Positions 46,537-61,105 of a stretch of 64,000 nucleotides of DNA are shown in pieces. The position numbers and the translations under genes are program-made. Position 1 is the stretch's first letter, and the number at the start of each line of letters is the position of its first letter. The stretch is from Flaccisagitta enflata (taxonomy: Eukaryota; Chaetognatha; Sagittoidea; Aphragmophora), in the NCBI GenBank assembly GCA_965153355.1, contig OZ231126.1, positions 79,856,001-79,920,000 of the forward strand, in the 5' to 3' direction. Below the pieces are notes generated by a model that worked only from the letters and a program-made list of their open reading frames with translations, ran no database searches and was not told the origin of the DNA.

Positions 46537-46678
46537 GTCAAATATGATACTACAAGAGAAAAATGAATGGAAACCACTGACCAAGTGCGTTTAGAAATGT
46601 AAGCTTTTTAATTTTCCCACTTTGAGATTGAACACCATGTAGTTGGTCCGCTTTTTTTTTTTTCATTTTTCCTTCCTT

Positions 46679-46821
46679 CCGGACATGCGACTGTACACTT
46701 TGCCGTGTCGGTTGGTATGTCTGTTGGTCCATCGGTCGGCCACATTTTTGAATTGCAAGTTTATGCATTATTGCTCCTGCCTACCTGTCCGCGACTAGAT
46801 TGCCGAGTATCCGGCCTTGTT
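46679..46821 (+). mobile_element. SH element (GTCGCGGA flavour), truncated start
   Basis: CGGACATGCGACTGTACACT, GTCGGTTGGTATGTCTGTTG, end CTGTCCGCGACTAGATTGCC and ATCCGGCCTTGTTG. Confidence 0.65.
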
Positions 46822-47031
46822 GTGTTTCATTCCTGAGGGCTTGTTTTGACAGACGAAAAATTGCGTTCTTTCTCGTGAGATGCTTTTACAGCATAAACCT
46901 TTATTTACAACCCACGAGGAAGTGAATGAAGTGAATGAAGCAAGAAAGCAAAGCAAACATAGTGAGTGAGTGGAGTGAGTGGTGCAAGCAAACGGAGATA
47001 GCGAGAGACCGAGTGGCCCGTTTATAACGTG

Positions 47032-47033
<2 letters not shown>

Positions 47034-47100
<67 letters not shown>
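47034..47100. repeat. (GA)n microsatellite
   Basis: Pure GA run. Confidence 0.97.
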
Positions 47101-47101
<1 letters not shown>

Positions 47102-47488
47102 ACGAAACAAGTTGTTTTCCATTATGACTTCATCCCAAAAACCTTTATGCTTGCCTTTTTGTTTTCAAAACGCGAAAATTATCACATTTTAGGAGGGTGA
47201 TAGCGTTAGCCTTCGTAGAGCAGATAGAATTGCATAAGACAAATCTTGATAGAGTCAAATTAATAAAACGCGATTTTCCTTGTGTCCATGTTTCTCCGTC
47301 ACGTGAACCAGCTCACGTCCGCGTTTTTGAACTCGACTAGGCCATTTTTTCTAATGAGGAGCTACATGGATGGGTAACCATAAACAGTGATGATGACAGT
47401 GTGTAGAAAATTACGTACAAAACTTGGACAACCCTGATATTCGGGTACAGTCGGACATGGGCGGAAAACACCAAACTAGGATCGCGCA

Positions 47489-48355
47489 TGGTCAGCGGTA
47501 CCCGACCTCCGTAAGCACGCCACGGGGGAGGCTTTCATAGGTCAAGAAAAATTCTCGGTCATAATGGTGAGTGGTTTGGGCCTCAGGAAGGTTCACTTTA
47601 TCACTTCATACCAAAACGAAAATTTTTTTACTTCAAAATTTTTTTAAAATGCCGAAAAAGGCCGTAAAAAGCCGTAAAATTGGCGTTTTTGACAGTTTTT
47701 TTGGTCCCAAACTGCCGCTATGGTGAAAAGATGGGCGAACAATGATTATCTGGCACTAAGACACATTCATGCATAAATACAGGCCAACCTGTCATCATTC
47801 AGTATCATTTTTATGGCTTTTTACGGCATTTTACGGCATTTTACGGCGTAAGATGATATTGAATGATGACGGGTTGGCTTGTATTTATGCATGAATGTGT
47901 CTTAGTGCCAGATAATCATTGTTTGCCCATCTTTTGACTTTAATGGCGCTTTTGGACCAAAAAAACTGTCAAAAATGCTATTTTTACGGCTTTTTACGGC
48001 ATTTTACGGCATTTTAAAAAAATTTTGAAGTAAAAAAATTTCCGTTTTGGTATGAAGTGATAAAATGAACCTTCCTGAGGCCCAAACCACTCGCCGTTAT
48101 GACCGAGAATTTTTCTTGACCTATGAAAGCCTCCCCCGTGGCGTGTAAGGGGAATATATCAGGCCTTAGAAGACTGATTTAGGTTATTAAAGGCGGATTT
48201 GAGGTCTGGAGGGCAGATTTTAGGTCTGAATAGCAGATTTGATGTATAGGGGCGGGCTTGAGGCTCAAATGGCAGGTTTTAGGCCTGGAGAGTTGATTAG
48301 AGGTCTTGAGGGCTAAATTGAGGCCTGGGAGGGCTAATTCGAGGGCGTGACTGCG
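47489..48355 (-). mobile_element. MC fragment (copy of 2987-3222) split by the foldback element
   Basis: Tail box up to 47515, then the 630-bp insertion, then the 20-bp array from 48150 (GGTCTGGAGGGCAGATTTTA). Confidence 0.6.
47516..48145. mobile_element. 630-bp foldback (snap-back) element, TAAG target duplication
   Basis: Flanked by TAAG at 47512-47515 and 48146-48149. Copy 1 has a single TAAG at 3010-3013. The two arms (each about 290-300 bp) are near-perfect inverted copies starting CACGCCACGGGGGAGGCTTT. Interior TTTTTACGGCATTTTACGGC units flank the centre. No ORF. The termini and 4-bp duplication do not match a superfamily I can name with confidence. Confidence 0.9.
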
Positions 48356-48376
48356 ATTAAAACTGCATTACCTTTC

Positions 48377-49482
48377 ATGGGTCAATCAAAATGCCGCTGC
48401 ATCTAAATCGTTGCTAAGACCGGTGAATAATAGAAACAATTCGCTTACTGGCAATTTCGCGCATACTGTCTTCAGATTTTCTTAAAGACGCTTGAATATT
48501 TTTCTTAACTAAGAGATCACGTAAACATGTGTTAACCAAATGAAATTTTTTATCTTTCTTATCAACAATGACATCAACTACAATCTGTTATCTTCTAAAA
48601 TGATCATGAGGGTTGAATTATTATGCATTATAGTTCTTTTAAAGTTTTAATGTCGAAAAAGCTACAAGGCCAGTATCATGAATTATGTCATTTCTTCCAC
48701 TGGTGTCAATCGATATTTTTTCCCACTGTTCCATGGATAAGTCTTCGTTCCTTCATTGCGAAAATGATCTGTTGTGCAGTATGACAGAGAGAAAGAGAGA
48801 TAGAAAGAGCGAGAGTGCAAGAGCGAGAGCGAGAGAGCAAGAAATCAAGAAAGCAAGAAAGCAAGAGAGCGAGAGAGCGTGAGAGCGAGAAAGCGTGAGA
48901 GCGACAAAACGTGAGAGCGAGAAGCGTGAGAGCGAGAGAGCGTGAGAGCGAGAGAGCGTGAGAGCGAGAGAGTGTGAGAGCAAGAGAGCTAAAACGAGAG
49001 AGCAAGAGCGAAAGCAAGAGAGCGAGAAAGCGAGAAAGCGAGAGCGAGATCGAGAGAGGGCCAGAGCGCAAGAGAGAGGGCCCGAGAGCGAGAGCGAGAG
49101 AGCGCACCACTTTTCCTATCATGTCAAGTCTTCGCTAAATCAAAGTCATTCCTAATCATGACATTTCACGCCATTTCTGCTTCTACTACTAGTTAATCCT
49201 GTCCCTTCAGTCTTTTTTGTCATTTGTCATGGTCTGCTGATGGCAGGGACATCGTCCTTTTCATGGAAAAAGATGACGAAAAGGTCCGCCGTGTCATTCT
49301 TTCACAACACCAAAGCATTAGATTCGCGTGCAAGCGCGTATCACCTCCTTTTTGCTCATTTGAGAAAAAAAATCACAAAAAATATCATTTTGGCATTGAA
49401 CGACTTCAGTTTAAGAGTATATTTCTGGTAACAGTGAAATATACCTCAACTCTCAAACGTTATTCAAAATGGGGGATGGGTC
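48377..49482. other. 1.1-kb block private to copy 2
   Basis: ATGGGTC occurs at both ends (48377-48383 and 49476-49482). Copy 1 reads straight through as TTTCAGTCGAC. Direction (insertion here or deletion in copy 1) is unclear. Confidence 0.6.
48788..49106. repeat. GAGAGCGT-type purine minisatellite
   Basis: Degenerate GAGAGCGA/GAGAGCGTGA units. Open frames through it are repeat translations. Confidence 0.85.
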
Positions 49483-49954
49483 GACATCCTCTTCGGGGGC
49501 AGTTTCTGCGTCTAATGATGAGGAATTGCATCTGGGATAAATTCCACTGATCTTTTTTAAGTGCGGTTTTATGCATGATAGTGAAGGAGCAGCTAGCGTA
49601 CAGCTACAGAAAGCTTCTAAGAGGAGCGCAAACTACATGAGCCCCATCAAATCAAATTTTGACGTTTTTATAGCCTTAAAAAGGTGCCATCGCCGATATC
49701 TTTTACATAATTTGTAGCTAATCCAATGATACAACCTTTGAATCATGCCCATCGTCATTTCACAGTGCCCCGGCCGTTCATGGGCAGAAAACAGAAATTT
49801 GGTCCCATCAAAAATGACATGTCTGTTTGCTTTAGAAATTCCACATCAAAATTGGCGAAAAAGTTTTGGCGACTTTTATTTTTTTCCTTTCTTTGTGTCG
49901 AAATCGATATGTTAAGATTCAGAGATATAAAAATAAAAACCATGTAACTTCGGA
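49483..49954. other. No recognised feature (copy of 3241-3717)
   Basis: Duplicated single-copy-like sequence. Confidence 0.4.
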
Positions 49955-50240
49955 AAATAAAAATAAAAATAAAAATAAAAATAAAAATAGTAATAGTAAT
50001 AGAAATAAAAATAAAAATAAAAATAAAAATAAAAATAAAAATAAAAATAAAAAAAAATAAAAATAAAAATAAAAATAAAAATAAAAATAAAAAATAAAAA
50101 TAAAAATAAAAATAAAAATAAAAATAAAAATAAAAATAAAAATAAAAAGTGAAATAAAATAAAATAGAATAAAATAAAATAAAAAAAAAAATAAAAAAAA
50201 ATAAAAACCATGCAACTTCGGAAAATAAAAATAAAAACCA
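49955..50240. repeat. (AAAAAT)n / (AAAAT)n array, copy 2
   Basis: Counterpart of 3718-4030, with a different unit count and a TAGTAATAGTAATAG interruption. Confidence 0.95.
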
Positions 50241-50366
50241 ATTTTAGCACCTTTATCTATCAGAATGTTTTTGACGTTATGGATCTCGAGGCCGCAAAAT
50301 CCAAAATCCAACGAGAAACAGGAAAATGAGACCTTTTCCCATCATTTTTCCCGTCAAGTGAAAATA

Positions 50367-50547
50367 CTTGAGTGAAGAAGAACATCGTAATAAGGATACA
50401 CATTCATTTAATGACAGAAAAAGTCAGAATTTTCGATTAGTTCAGCCTAATCTTTGTTCAATGACAAAACAACTAATCGAAAATGCTGACTGTTTTTGTC
50501 ATTAAATGTCTGTGTATCCTCATTATGATGTACTTCTTCACTTTAGT
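50367..50547. mobile_element. 181-bp palindromic MITE, copy 2
   Basis: Identical boundaries and TA flanks to 4162-4342. Confidence 0.75.
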
Positions 50548-50954
50548 TATAATCAGCATACATATGATGTCTACTTCAATGGGTAAGATTTGATTATTTT
50601 TTTTGCAATGAGCGATTCACAATGAAACGCTCGAGAGTCAAAAATCTTAACGGAATGATCCTTTTGGGTAAGTCACAAATTTTGTGTCACTCCGATCCCG
50701 ATTTAAAACAAAAATAGTTATCAAAGTTAATTTCGCTAAAGTAAACAGATTGCAAATTAATCGATAAACATTTTTGTTGCCGGAAACCATTTTCAGGTCA
50801 ACAAAGTTTTTTTTCCCTAAAGTTTGCGTTGTCGCCATTTTGTGTTTGCCTATTTTTTCTTCTTTTTTAATGATTTTGCGCGCGTTTACGTGTGTTGGAT
50901 GCGTTTGGTTGTCCAATGTCCACTGTGTCCAACGTGATCGGCCATTTTCTGGCC

Positions 50955-51595
50955 ATGTTTTTAGTTGCGGACACGCAATTCTGGAAGAGGCTTTGGCCGT
51001 CCTACGGTCCATTGGTCTGTCTGTTGGTCCGTGGACATGAGTCGAAAAGTAGGAAAAACGAGCATTTTAGATGCTTTTTGGGCAGCGGCCCCAAAGGGCC
51101 GATGTCCTGTAGGACACAGGGGTGAATTTCCATATGTCCGTCCTTCCATCCTTCCGTCCGTCCCCCCCCCCCAAAGCTTTCCAAGCCTCAAATTCCCATT
51201 GGATAACATGGGAAATTGTCAAAATGCCAACCTCCAGTTGAATAACATGTAAAATTGATGAAAACTAAGAAAAATGTAAAATTCCTATTGAATAACATGG
51301 CAAATTGACAAAAAATTGAAAAAAATGCAAAATTCCCATTGAATATCATGGAAAATTGCTATCAAGGCCTCAAATATGCCCTCTCAGGACGTATGGAAAT
51401 TCACCCCTGTGTCCTACAGGACATCGGCCCTTTGGGGCCGCTGCCCTGCTCTCACTCCACTTCTTCAGCCAATCACTCCAAGGAGGGCATCGGGTACCGC
51501 TGACCATGTGCGATCCTTGGATGACTTGTTGTGTATAGATGTGGGGTGTGGATGGGGGTTGGACGCCTCAGCCCACCCGTCCGTAACGAAATTGT
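50955..51595 (+). mobile_element. SH element with nested MC element, copy 2
   Basis: Counterpart of 4745-5388. The MC element is 51079-51530. The left arm GGGCAGCGGCCCCAAAGGGC and right arm pair as in copy 1. Confidence 0.7.
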
Positions 51596-52107
51596 GACCC
51601 CGCGTCACTTGTTTGACTCGGGATATCGGCTTTTCCCAAATCCTTTTATTGCCTATGCCTATTCGTAATTGATCAGTCACCTAGTCAATCTATGAGTATG
51701 GCATCACCACCTTTACCCAAAGGCCTAGCCTAAGAAGGATATCAGCATAATGAATCATTGCACCCATTTGATCGTTTCCAGCCTTGTTTCTTGACTGTCT
51801 AACATACGATTATTTGTCAATTTGCTAACCTGATAGATTTTGCCCATTTATTAGCATAAGGAAAGTTTTTTATTGAAAGTCTGAAAAGATATTTTGATTC
51901 ATCCTAAGAAAAAAAACCCTCAAGAATACAAGATTCGCGGTCTGTTTCAACAAAGTGTTTGATCGTTGGTTACTTAATTAACGGATGTTGCCTCTACTTG
52001 AGAAAACTGCACGCGATAAGGAATGGTGATCAAATGGGGCCACAGTTAATCTCCATGACTGACGCATAATGCTCTAAGCGTCTTTACTAAGCCTGTCACA
52101 AGGTTGT

Positions 52108-52313
52108 GTTTTTAGTCGCGTGCACGCGACTCTACACTCTGCTCTGTCCGTCCGTTGGTCGGTCGGTAGGTCTGTCGGTCCATCACACTTATACATTTTT
52201 TATCAATTTAATTCTTTAAGTCATTTAAATTCATTTATTTATATACTCAGTCATACTAAGTCATTCTAAGTCATTCTATAAGTCTCGCACGCGACTTATA
52301 TGTGTTGGCCTTG
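52108..52313 (+). mobile_element. SH element, copy 2, with complete GGCCTTG end
   Basis: As 5973-6200 but shorter AGTCATT array. The end reads CGCGACTTATATGTGTTGGC then CTTG. Confidence 0.75.
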
Positions 52314-53340
52314 AAGATATTCCGTGGCGTTCTCTTATACCGTATTAAACCGCCAAAACTCGTTTCAAAAATGCAAAAAAAAAAATAGATTATTGTAACA
52401 AAAGTTATGAATTTTTGTCACAAAAATGCTATAAAAGGCCGTTTTGAAACGGGCGTTCTTATGCAGTTTTAAAAAGATCCTATATTATTGTTTCAAAACC
52501 TCAAGTATGCGCCACTTTGGAAACAAATATTGAGGCATAGTCGCCGTTTCAAAACTTTGCAATTCTAAAGTTTTAAAACCACGAGATTTTTGTGTTTCAA
52601 AACACTTGAAAACAGCGCTAAAGTAACGGCCAGCAAGGGAAAAAATCAATATATCTTTGTTATCTTATCAACTTTTTTACCGTTTTGAAAACGCAAAAAA
52701 TTGAAGTATTGAAACTCAGAAAAAACGTGTTTAAAAATTGAGGTGTTATTTTGCATAAACAAGTGGACACAAAGTTCTTTGACAATGTTTTTCTGGCTCT
52801 TCATGAACTAATAGATTTGATCTTTTGATGAATGGTTTTTAGTTGCGGACTCGCGAAGCTAGAGCTTGATATGTTGGTCTGTTGGTTGGTCAGTCTGTTG
52901 GTCAGTCGGTCGGGCGGTCACCAAAACAAAATGTGAGTGTTTTCCATTGCACAAGTGAGAACAAGTATAAAAAATTTCGTTAATAAACGGATGCCTCCTA
53001 CAGTATGTTTTTTTTCCGTTTGTAATATTCTATGACAACGTAATTCTTAAAGTAGTTAAGGTAATTGATTTCCGCAAAAAGTTTCTGAAAGGTATGGTAG
53101 ATGCATTTTATGTTATTTAAGTGCCAGGACTTTTCTACAAGAAATTAATCTCTTGAGCATATTTGGAACTAGATGTCATCATATCCTTATTATTTCTTTG
53201 CAAAAACTTGTCAAATGGAATATTTACCTTTAAATTACTCTCATTTCAAAACGGTTTGAGCTACTGACACCAGATTGGTCTCAGATGAAAGATTTTTTGA
53301 AGCCGGTTTTGGGAAAACTTAAGTTTAAAGGCTCATGTGA

Positions 53341-53954
53341 TATGAAAGTTGAAACAACATTGCCCTTAAAAAAGGAGGCCAGAATTCTCCAATTTACAAA
53401 GGATGAAAGTCTTGCAAGCTTTCAATGGTGTTTACTCCGGATTGCTCACAACTATCCTTTACAATTAAGAAAAGAAATGCTTACCTGAAAAAACCATCAG
53501 CTTGACTGCATACCTCATTAGTATAGGTTCGGACAGGCCTATACCATTTAGTATACACAAAATCTCTTACAAAAGTAACAATCAAAGATTACTAATGTAC
53601 TGGTGGAAGTACTGACACTAGCAATATTGATTAAAAAACCATACCCTTAGAGGCAAGAATCGAGGTACAACCATATGGGACCGCCGGCATTCTGTACCAA
53701 GGTACTGATACTTATGAAAGTTGAAACAACATTGCCCTTAAAAAAGGAGGCCAGAATTCTCCAATTTACAAAGGATGAAAGTCTTGCAAGCTTTCAATGG
53801 TGTTTACTCCGGATTGCTCACAACTATCCTTTACAATTAAGAAAAGAAATGCTTACCTGAAAAAACCATCAGCTTGACTGCATACCTCATTAGTATAGGT
53901 TCGGACAGGCCTATACCATTTAGTATACACAAAATCTCTTACAAACGTAACAAT
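53341..53954 (+). repeat. 372-bp tandem repeat, one full and one partial unit
   Basis: Units begin at 53342 and 53714 with ATGAAAGTTGAAACAACATT and are near-identical to each other and to 27488-28008. Each holds the same 48-codon frame (MKVETTLPLKKEARILQ to RKEMLT). A reverse fragment of the repeat start lies near 54385-54415. Confidence 0.85.
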
Positions 53955-55059
53955 CATATCTTTGACGATTGTGTAAACCATGAATCAACTCTCGATCAAC
54001 ATTTTGATTGTGAAACAGATTTTCTCAACGCCTAATGTGGCGTACTATTGAAAAAAATATTCCTCATTGTATTTCTTTTAACCACTGTAAATTAGCTTTG
54101 ATTTGAGACCAATCTGGTATCTGTAGCTCAATTCATCCAGAAATAAGATCAACTCAAACAAAAATGTTTGGCCAAAAACCTAAAATAATGGATTTTTTTC
54201 CTGTTTTTGATCAACACTTCTGCTTGTGTCAAGACATTCAGATTTTTGTAAAAAAGTCCTGGGAGATAAACATCATAAAATGCATCTACCATACCTTTCA
54301 GGAACTTTTTACGGAAATCAGTTATCACAAATAGTCCAAGAGTTACGTTGTTGTAGAATATTACAAACGAGAAAAAACATACTGTATAAGGGCAATGCTG
54401 TTTCAACTTTCAAAAGGGACTTGACACAGGAAAGAAAATTAAGTTTTACCACTTATTGGTATGGATTTTGTAGAATATTTTTAGATGTAGACTCAAAAAT
54501 CTGTCTGTCTGTCTGTCCTCCATTGGTCCATCCATAATGCTTGAGTTTAAAGTGCAAAAAAGCGCATAAATAAAATTGCAGTTGTAATGATCTGTTTGTG
54601 TGTTTGTTCCAAAAGGTTTACTTTTTACAGTTTTGAAACTGCAAAAAATTGATGTTATGGAATTGCAAAATATTAAAGTTTTGAAACTGCAAAAAATTGA
54701 AGTTATGAAACATTTCTAAATAAAAAAATTTTAAACATACTGCTTCAAAAAGCCACTTTTTCCCAATTCCAAAAATAGCCGGCTTGAAGTAAGAAAAAAA
54801 TGATATTTTAGTCGTATTTTCAAAAGCCCTTTTTTTGCAGTTTTGAAACATCCAAAAAACGCTGTTTCTAAACGTCAACTATGCCTGCGATTTGAAACCC
54901 TAGATTACAGCCACAAAAGGACGTTGTTGTATGCATAAATGGTTTTTTGGTCGTTATGAAATTGCTGCGTACTTTGAGTTTTGATCCGTCGTTCCCATAC
55001 TTGGGGCCATAATGCAAGAATACGCCAACGGAATACCTGGGGCCTTGTTTTTGAAGCGG
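53955..55059. other. No recognised gene
   Basis: AT-rich. Contains the reverse copy of the dispersed motif (GAGACCAATCTGGTATCTGT, 54102) and (GTCT)n at 54499. Minus frames with NFLQFQN-like repeats arise from TTGCAAAATATT/AACTGCAAAAAATTG words. Confidence 0.4.
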
Positions 55060-55246
55060 TGGCATTTTAAGTTCATCAAAGTCGTTTTGTTCGCGTAAAA
55101 CAGCCGAAATAAAGGGAAGAAATAATTACGCCATCAGTACACTCAGTTCACTCAATACACTTAGTAAACTTAGTACACTTAGTAAACTTAGTAAAGTTTG
55201 CAGACAACCAAATAAGGGGCGGGCTGGGCGACGTGGCAAAGGGCAC

Positions 55247-56312
<1,066 letters not shown>

Positions 56313-56494
56313 GTTAGCCGTGTTCCTCTGTTTCTCTTTATCTCTTGCTCTTCAAAGCGCGCCCATGTTTTGATGATGTACAACGGATTTGAATGGAGTT
56401 AAATGTTAATAGGCCCAAGGCCTTAGTCTCTTCTTTTTTTTCTCCCATTTCTTTTTAACTCTTTAACTCTCCTGGCACCGTATTTCCAAAAGTG

Positions 56495-56495
<1 letters not shown>

Positions 56496-56581
<86 letters not shown>
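56496..56581. repeat. (CT)n microsatellite
   Basis: Expanded relative to 7290-7312 in copy 1. Confidence 0.95.
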
Positions 56582-56583
<2 letters not shown>

Positions 56584-56698
56584 TCTCTTCGGAACTTCCC
56601 ATTTTTTCGGCATTTCTTTTTTCGAGGGTTAATGATGATAGTTTAAGGATCAAAGCAGAGTCAAGTTAAAAGATCCAGGGATGAGAATACAGGATCAG

Positions 56699-56812
56699 GG
56701 TGATGATGATGATGACGACGACGACGAGGATGATGATGATGATAATGAAGACGACCATGATGACGATGAAGTTGATGATGACGACATTGCTGCAAACGAT
56801 TATGGGGTGGCC
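56699..56812 (+). repeat. GAT/GAC triplet tract, copy 2
   Basis: Counterpart of the acidic ORF of copy 1. The frame ends early after AACGATTATGGGGTGGCCTAA. Confidence 0.7.
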
Positions 56813-57306
56813 TAAACGAAGAGGATCAAGCCCAAGGCACGCACATAAACTTCCAAATAAACCACGTCTAGTTACACTCCTACGGCAAAAATGAATTTTA
56901 CAGTATTTGAGATTTTTCACGAAATCGTCACGGTTTCATGTTTTCTCTTGTTTTTTGGGTTTTTTTTTTGACATTATATCATTCAAAATCATATGGGATA
57001 TCAGCTAGCTCACGCTCCTAGACGGAGAATGAAAAGTGAGGTGCTTCTCTTTACCTCATGCACGCGTTTATCGCAATCGGGACTCACAGACGTAGAAACC
57101 TACGCGGATCTGCCTACTTAAGGAGTTTAGGGATTTGGAAGCGATTGATCACTTCCGTCTAGGGGGTGGGATAAATACTAGTATTTGAACTTCAAAATGG
57201 AAGCGGAAGCGGAAGCGGTGGAAGCGGCATGAAAATCGAGCGCTTCCACATCCCTACAGTAAGGACGCAGCCTTCTATGACTGCAAGCTAAAGTGAAAAG
57301 ACACAC

Positions 57307-57825
57307 GGCCGGATACACGGCTACCCAAGTCGCTTGCGGATGGGCAGGGGCAGTGAAGATGAAGGCTTATCAATTATTTGGGCACAGGGGGCGGTGATGC
57401 AGAAACCACCCGTAAACACTGAAAAAGCAAAGTACAAAAGATCGACAATGAACCGATCGGCAGACTGACCAATTAACTAACTCATGGCCCTCTGGGTCAG
57501 GAGTTCGAGTCCCGCATTGGGCGAGTCGTTTCAACGTAGGATGGAATCCTCAATCATGTGATGGGGCTCTTGGAGGGGTTGCCTGGTGAATTCCGGTAAA
57601 AACAGCTAACAAGAGGGAGGGTTGGAAGAGTGGAATTGAAGGTAAAGATGGATCTGGACAGGGGCGCCTGGAATGGTGGATCTGCGTAACTGCCGTTATC
57701 CTTGGCAGGCAGAACGCCCCTCACTGTACGCAAGTCTGGGAAATTTCCACTTTTCGTGGTAACAACAACAACAATCAACTACCAGACCAACCGACAAACC
57801 GGCCGACAGACACGCAACTAAAAAC
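57307..57825 (-). mobile_element. SH element containing a tRNA-derived SINE
   Basis: Minus-sense start TTTTTAGTTGCGTGTCTGTC with GGCCGGTTTGTCGGTTGGTC, end CCATCCGCAAGCGACTTGGG and CCGTGTATCCGGCC. The compact form of 8188-11390. Confidence 0.65.
57480..57777 (+). repeat. tRNA-derived SINE
   Basis: Head with B box GAGTTCGAGTCCCGC, body through GGTGGATCTGCGTAACTGCC, and tail GTAACAACAACAACAATC. The A box is weak or lies across the ACTCATGG junction. Confidence 0.55.
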
Positions 57826-58189
57826 AGCTGCACACCCAACATCGAAGCAGTCTTAGTTACATGACCATTTCAAAATACCAAGATGCCGGCGGTCCCTGTT
57901 GGTTGACTCTCGATTCTTGCCTCTACGGATATGGTTTCTTCACAACATTGCCTTTGGTAACTACATTATCTTTTGATAATGAACTTATCCTTTGGTAATT
58001 TGTTTTGCTTGATTTGGATTATGATTACAATAAAGGCGGCTAATCGCCAACCGGAAAAAAGTCGTAAATGGGAGTTTTTTTTCAGTGCATGATCCTCTGT
58101 GAGTGCATCTCATGCTGTCTGGTTGACTGCCTGTGTGTTTTTGTTGTTCAGTCTACAGTTGTCTTCCTCTCAGTCTTCCTCTGTCTTTG

Positions 58190-58851
<662 letters not shown>

Positions 58852-59155
58852 GGTTGAATTGGAGTAATTTTATGAATTTGTGTCTGTTGAGCCGCTCTGT
58901 AGTAGGGCTTGAGCTGAATTTTGATAATTCTAAGGATATTTTTGAGGGGTCCGGATGAAACATTAGTAAGAGCTCCCAAGGCTCTTGTCCTTATTCTAGA
59001 ATTTTTGTCATAAAGTAATGTTGTCCAACTCATCGAGAATGCTAGTTTCACCTACATATCCATGACTACTTCAAGCATTTACCAAGATATTCGTCCAGGA
59101 CTGCTTATCGGGAATGCCAGGTAATACCACATATTCAGAGACTCACTCTCTACCT
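58852..59155 (+). repeat. Dispersed repeat, diverged copy of 16505-16790
   Basis: Shares TGTGTCTGTTGAGCC, TCTAGAATTTTTGTCATAAAG and GTCCAGGACTGCTTATCGGG. A second degenerate iteration follows at 59160-59310 (CATATCCAT, AGACTCTCTATCTGT). Confidence 0.65.
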
Positions 59156-59311
59156 GTAAACGCGTTGAATTGCCAAATATCTAACTAAGTTCAAAGTATC
59201 TATGACCATTTTAGGCACTTGCAAAGATGGCCGTCCAAAACAGTTTTTTGGGAATGCTAGGTAAACCCACATATCCATCATAGACTCTCTATCTGTTAGC
59301 GTAGACGCTCT

Positions 59312-59714
59312 GAACTGCTGAATATCTTAAGAACCGCGATAGGGCGCGTTTCTGGTCGCATTTTGAATGGGCCATTCAGTCGCTCGCTATGTTTGTTCGC
59401 TTGTATAGCTCACTCCGCTCACTCGCTCTGCAGCGGTCCACTTAGCTACACTCTCTTTGTTTGCTTGCTCCATTCATGAGCTTGCTCACTCACTTTGCTC
59501 ACTCCCTCTTGGGATGGTTGAAATTTTTGAAAATACGTTCACGCTGTAAACGCGTTCAATGGGAACAAACGCGCTCTTTGTCATCACTAGGAACACATCC
59601 TTAGGTTGGCGGCCAGCCGAGGCCTAGATGTGGCAACCTTCTTCCTATGGAAATCTTCCGCCGAACTCAAAGTCGAACCGAAAATGCTTTGAATTTCCAA
59701 TTTCGAATTTGGAG
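59312..59714. other. No recognised gene; CTCACTCGCT-rich stretch
   Basis: 59375-59510 is rich in GCTCACTC/CGCTC words. Nothing else supported. Confidence 0.35.
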
Positions 59715-60101
<387 letters not shown>

Positions 60102-60241
60102 TCCCGCTTCATGACTACTATTGCATTGCATTCTGTCTTTCTTTACCACAGTGTACAGTGTAAGCTCTGATTTCTTCTCGCTTTTTTTCTCTTTTATAAT
60201 CTCTTTTTGTAACATGAATAATGTGTTGTTGTCTTTGCTGC

Positions 60242-60415
60242 TAAGGTGCGATTTCGCATCTTAGCTGCAGTGTTTGCAATTACCGCACCTCAGCAAACAG
60301 CTCCTATAACTGGCTGTGTCCGTCGGTCGGTCGGTTGGTCTGTCTTTTGGTCGGTCGGGTAACGCACATTCGTTCGATCCACACGTCGCACCTTATTGGC
60401 CTACTTGGCCTTGTT

Positions 60416-60416
<1 letters not shown>
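60242..60416 (+). mobile_element. SH element, AAGGTGCGA flavour
   Basis: Start hairpin AAGGTGCGATTTCGCATCTT, then GTCGGTCGGTCGGTTGGTCT, end ACGTCGCACCTTATTGGCCT and TTGGCCTTGTTT. AAGGTGCGA and TCGCACCTT are exact reverse complements, a third sequence class with matched ends. Confidence 0.75.

Positions 60417-60500
<84 letters not shown>
60414..60500. repeat. (CTTT)n microsatellite
   Basis: Begins directly at the end of the SH element. Confidence 0.97.
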
Positions 60501-60662
60501 TATCTTTCTATTTTTCTCTCTTTGTTTCTCACCAGATGACAGCGACTAATTTTCCGCCAGAGAAAGCTCATCAATTCATCATCAACTCCAAGGAAATTTT
60601 ACGGGCGAAAAAATTCGGGCACTCATTATTAAAAATTGAGATGGAGCGAGAGCAACACACTA

Positions 60663-60783
<121 letters not shown>

Positions 60784-61084
60784 CGTGTAAAAGTTACCCC
60801 GATATATTTCGTGCATCACGCACTTTTTCAAGGGTTTGAGCCTGAGAACAACAAATTTTTTCAATCATATCAGAAAATATAACAATGTGTGTCGAACCCC
60901 AATTCATCTTACCCCCCCAGTATCTTCACCTTTTAAACTTCCAATACCAAATTTTCTTGTGTTGCAACCAAAAAAACGATTGATGAGTAGTACTGGCTAT
61001 GCACTAAAACTAGGCCCATCTTTTAGAAGTAATGGCCCCTTTCTACGCCTGGGTAAATTTTCACATGCAGTATTTGGTTAAAAA
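60784..61084. other. No recognised feature
   Basis: Short unique stretch. Possibly the 3' flank or UTR of the Penelope-like fragment. Confidence 0.35.
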
Positions 61085-61105
61085 AAACCCAGGGTATCCA
61101 AGAGC

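Larger units (their letters stand above)
52314..55060. other. 2.75-kb block private to copy 2, starting and ending at GGCCTTG
   Basis: GGCCTTG ends the SH element at 52307-52313 and recurs at about 55043-55049 just before TTTTTGAAGC, where copy 1 resumes. Inside are AT-rich sequence with GTTTCAAAAC-type words, an SH start at 52838 (TTTTTAGTTGCGGACTCGCG with GTTGGTCAGTCTGTTGGTCA) and the 372-bp repeats. Confidence 0.6.
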
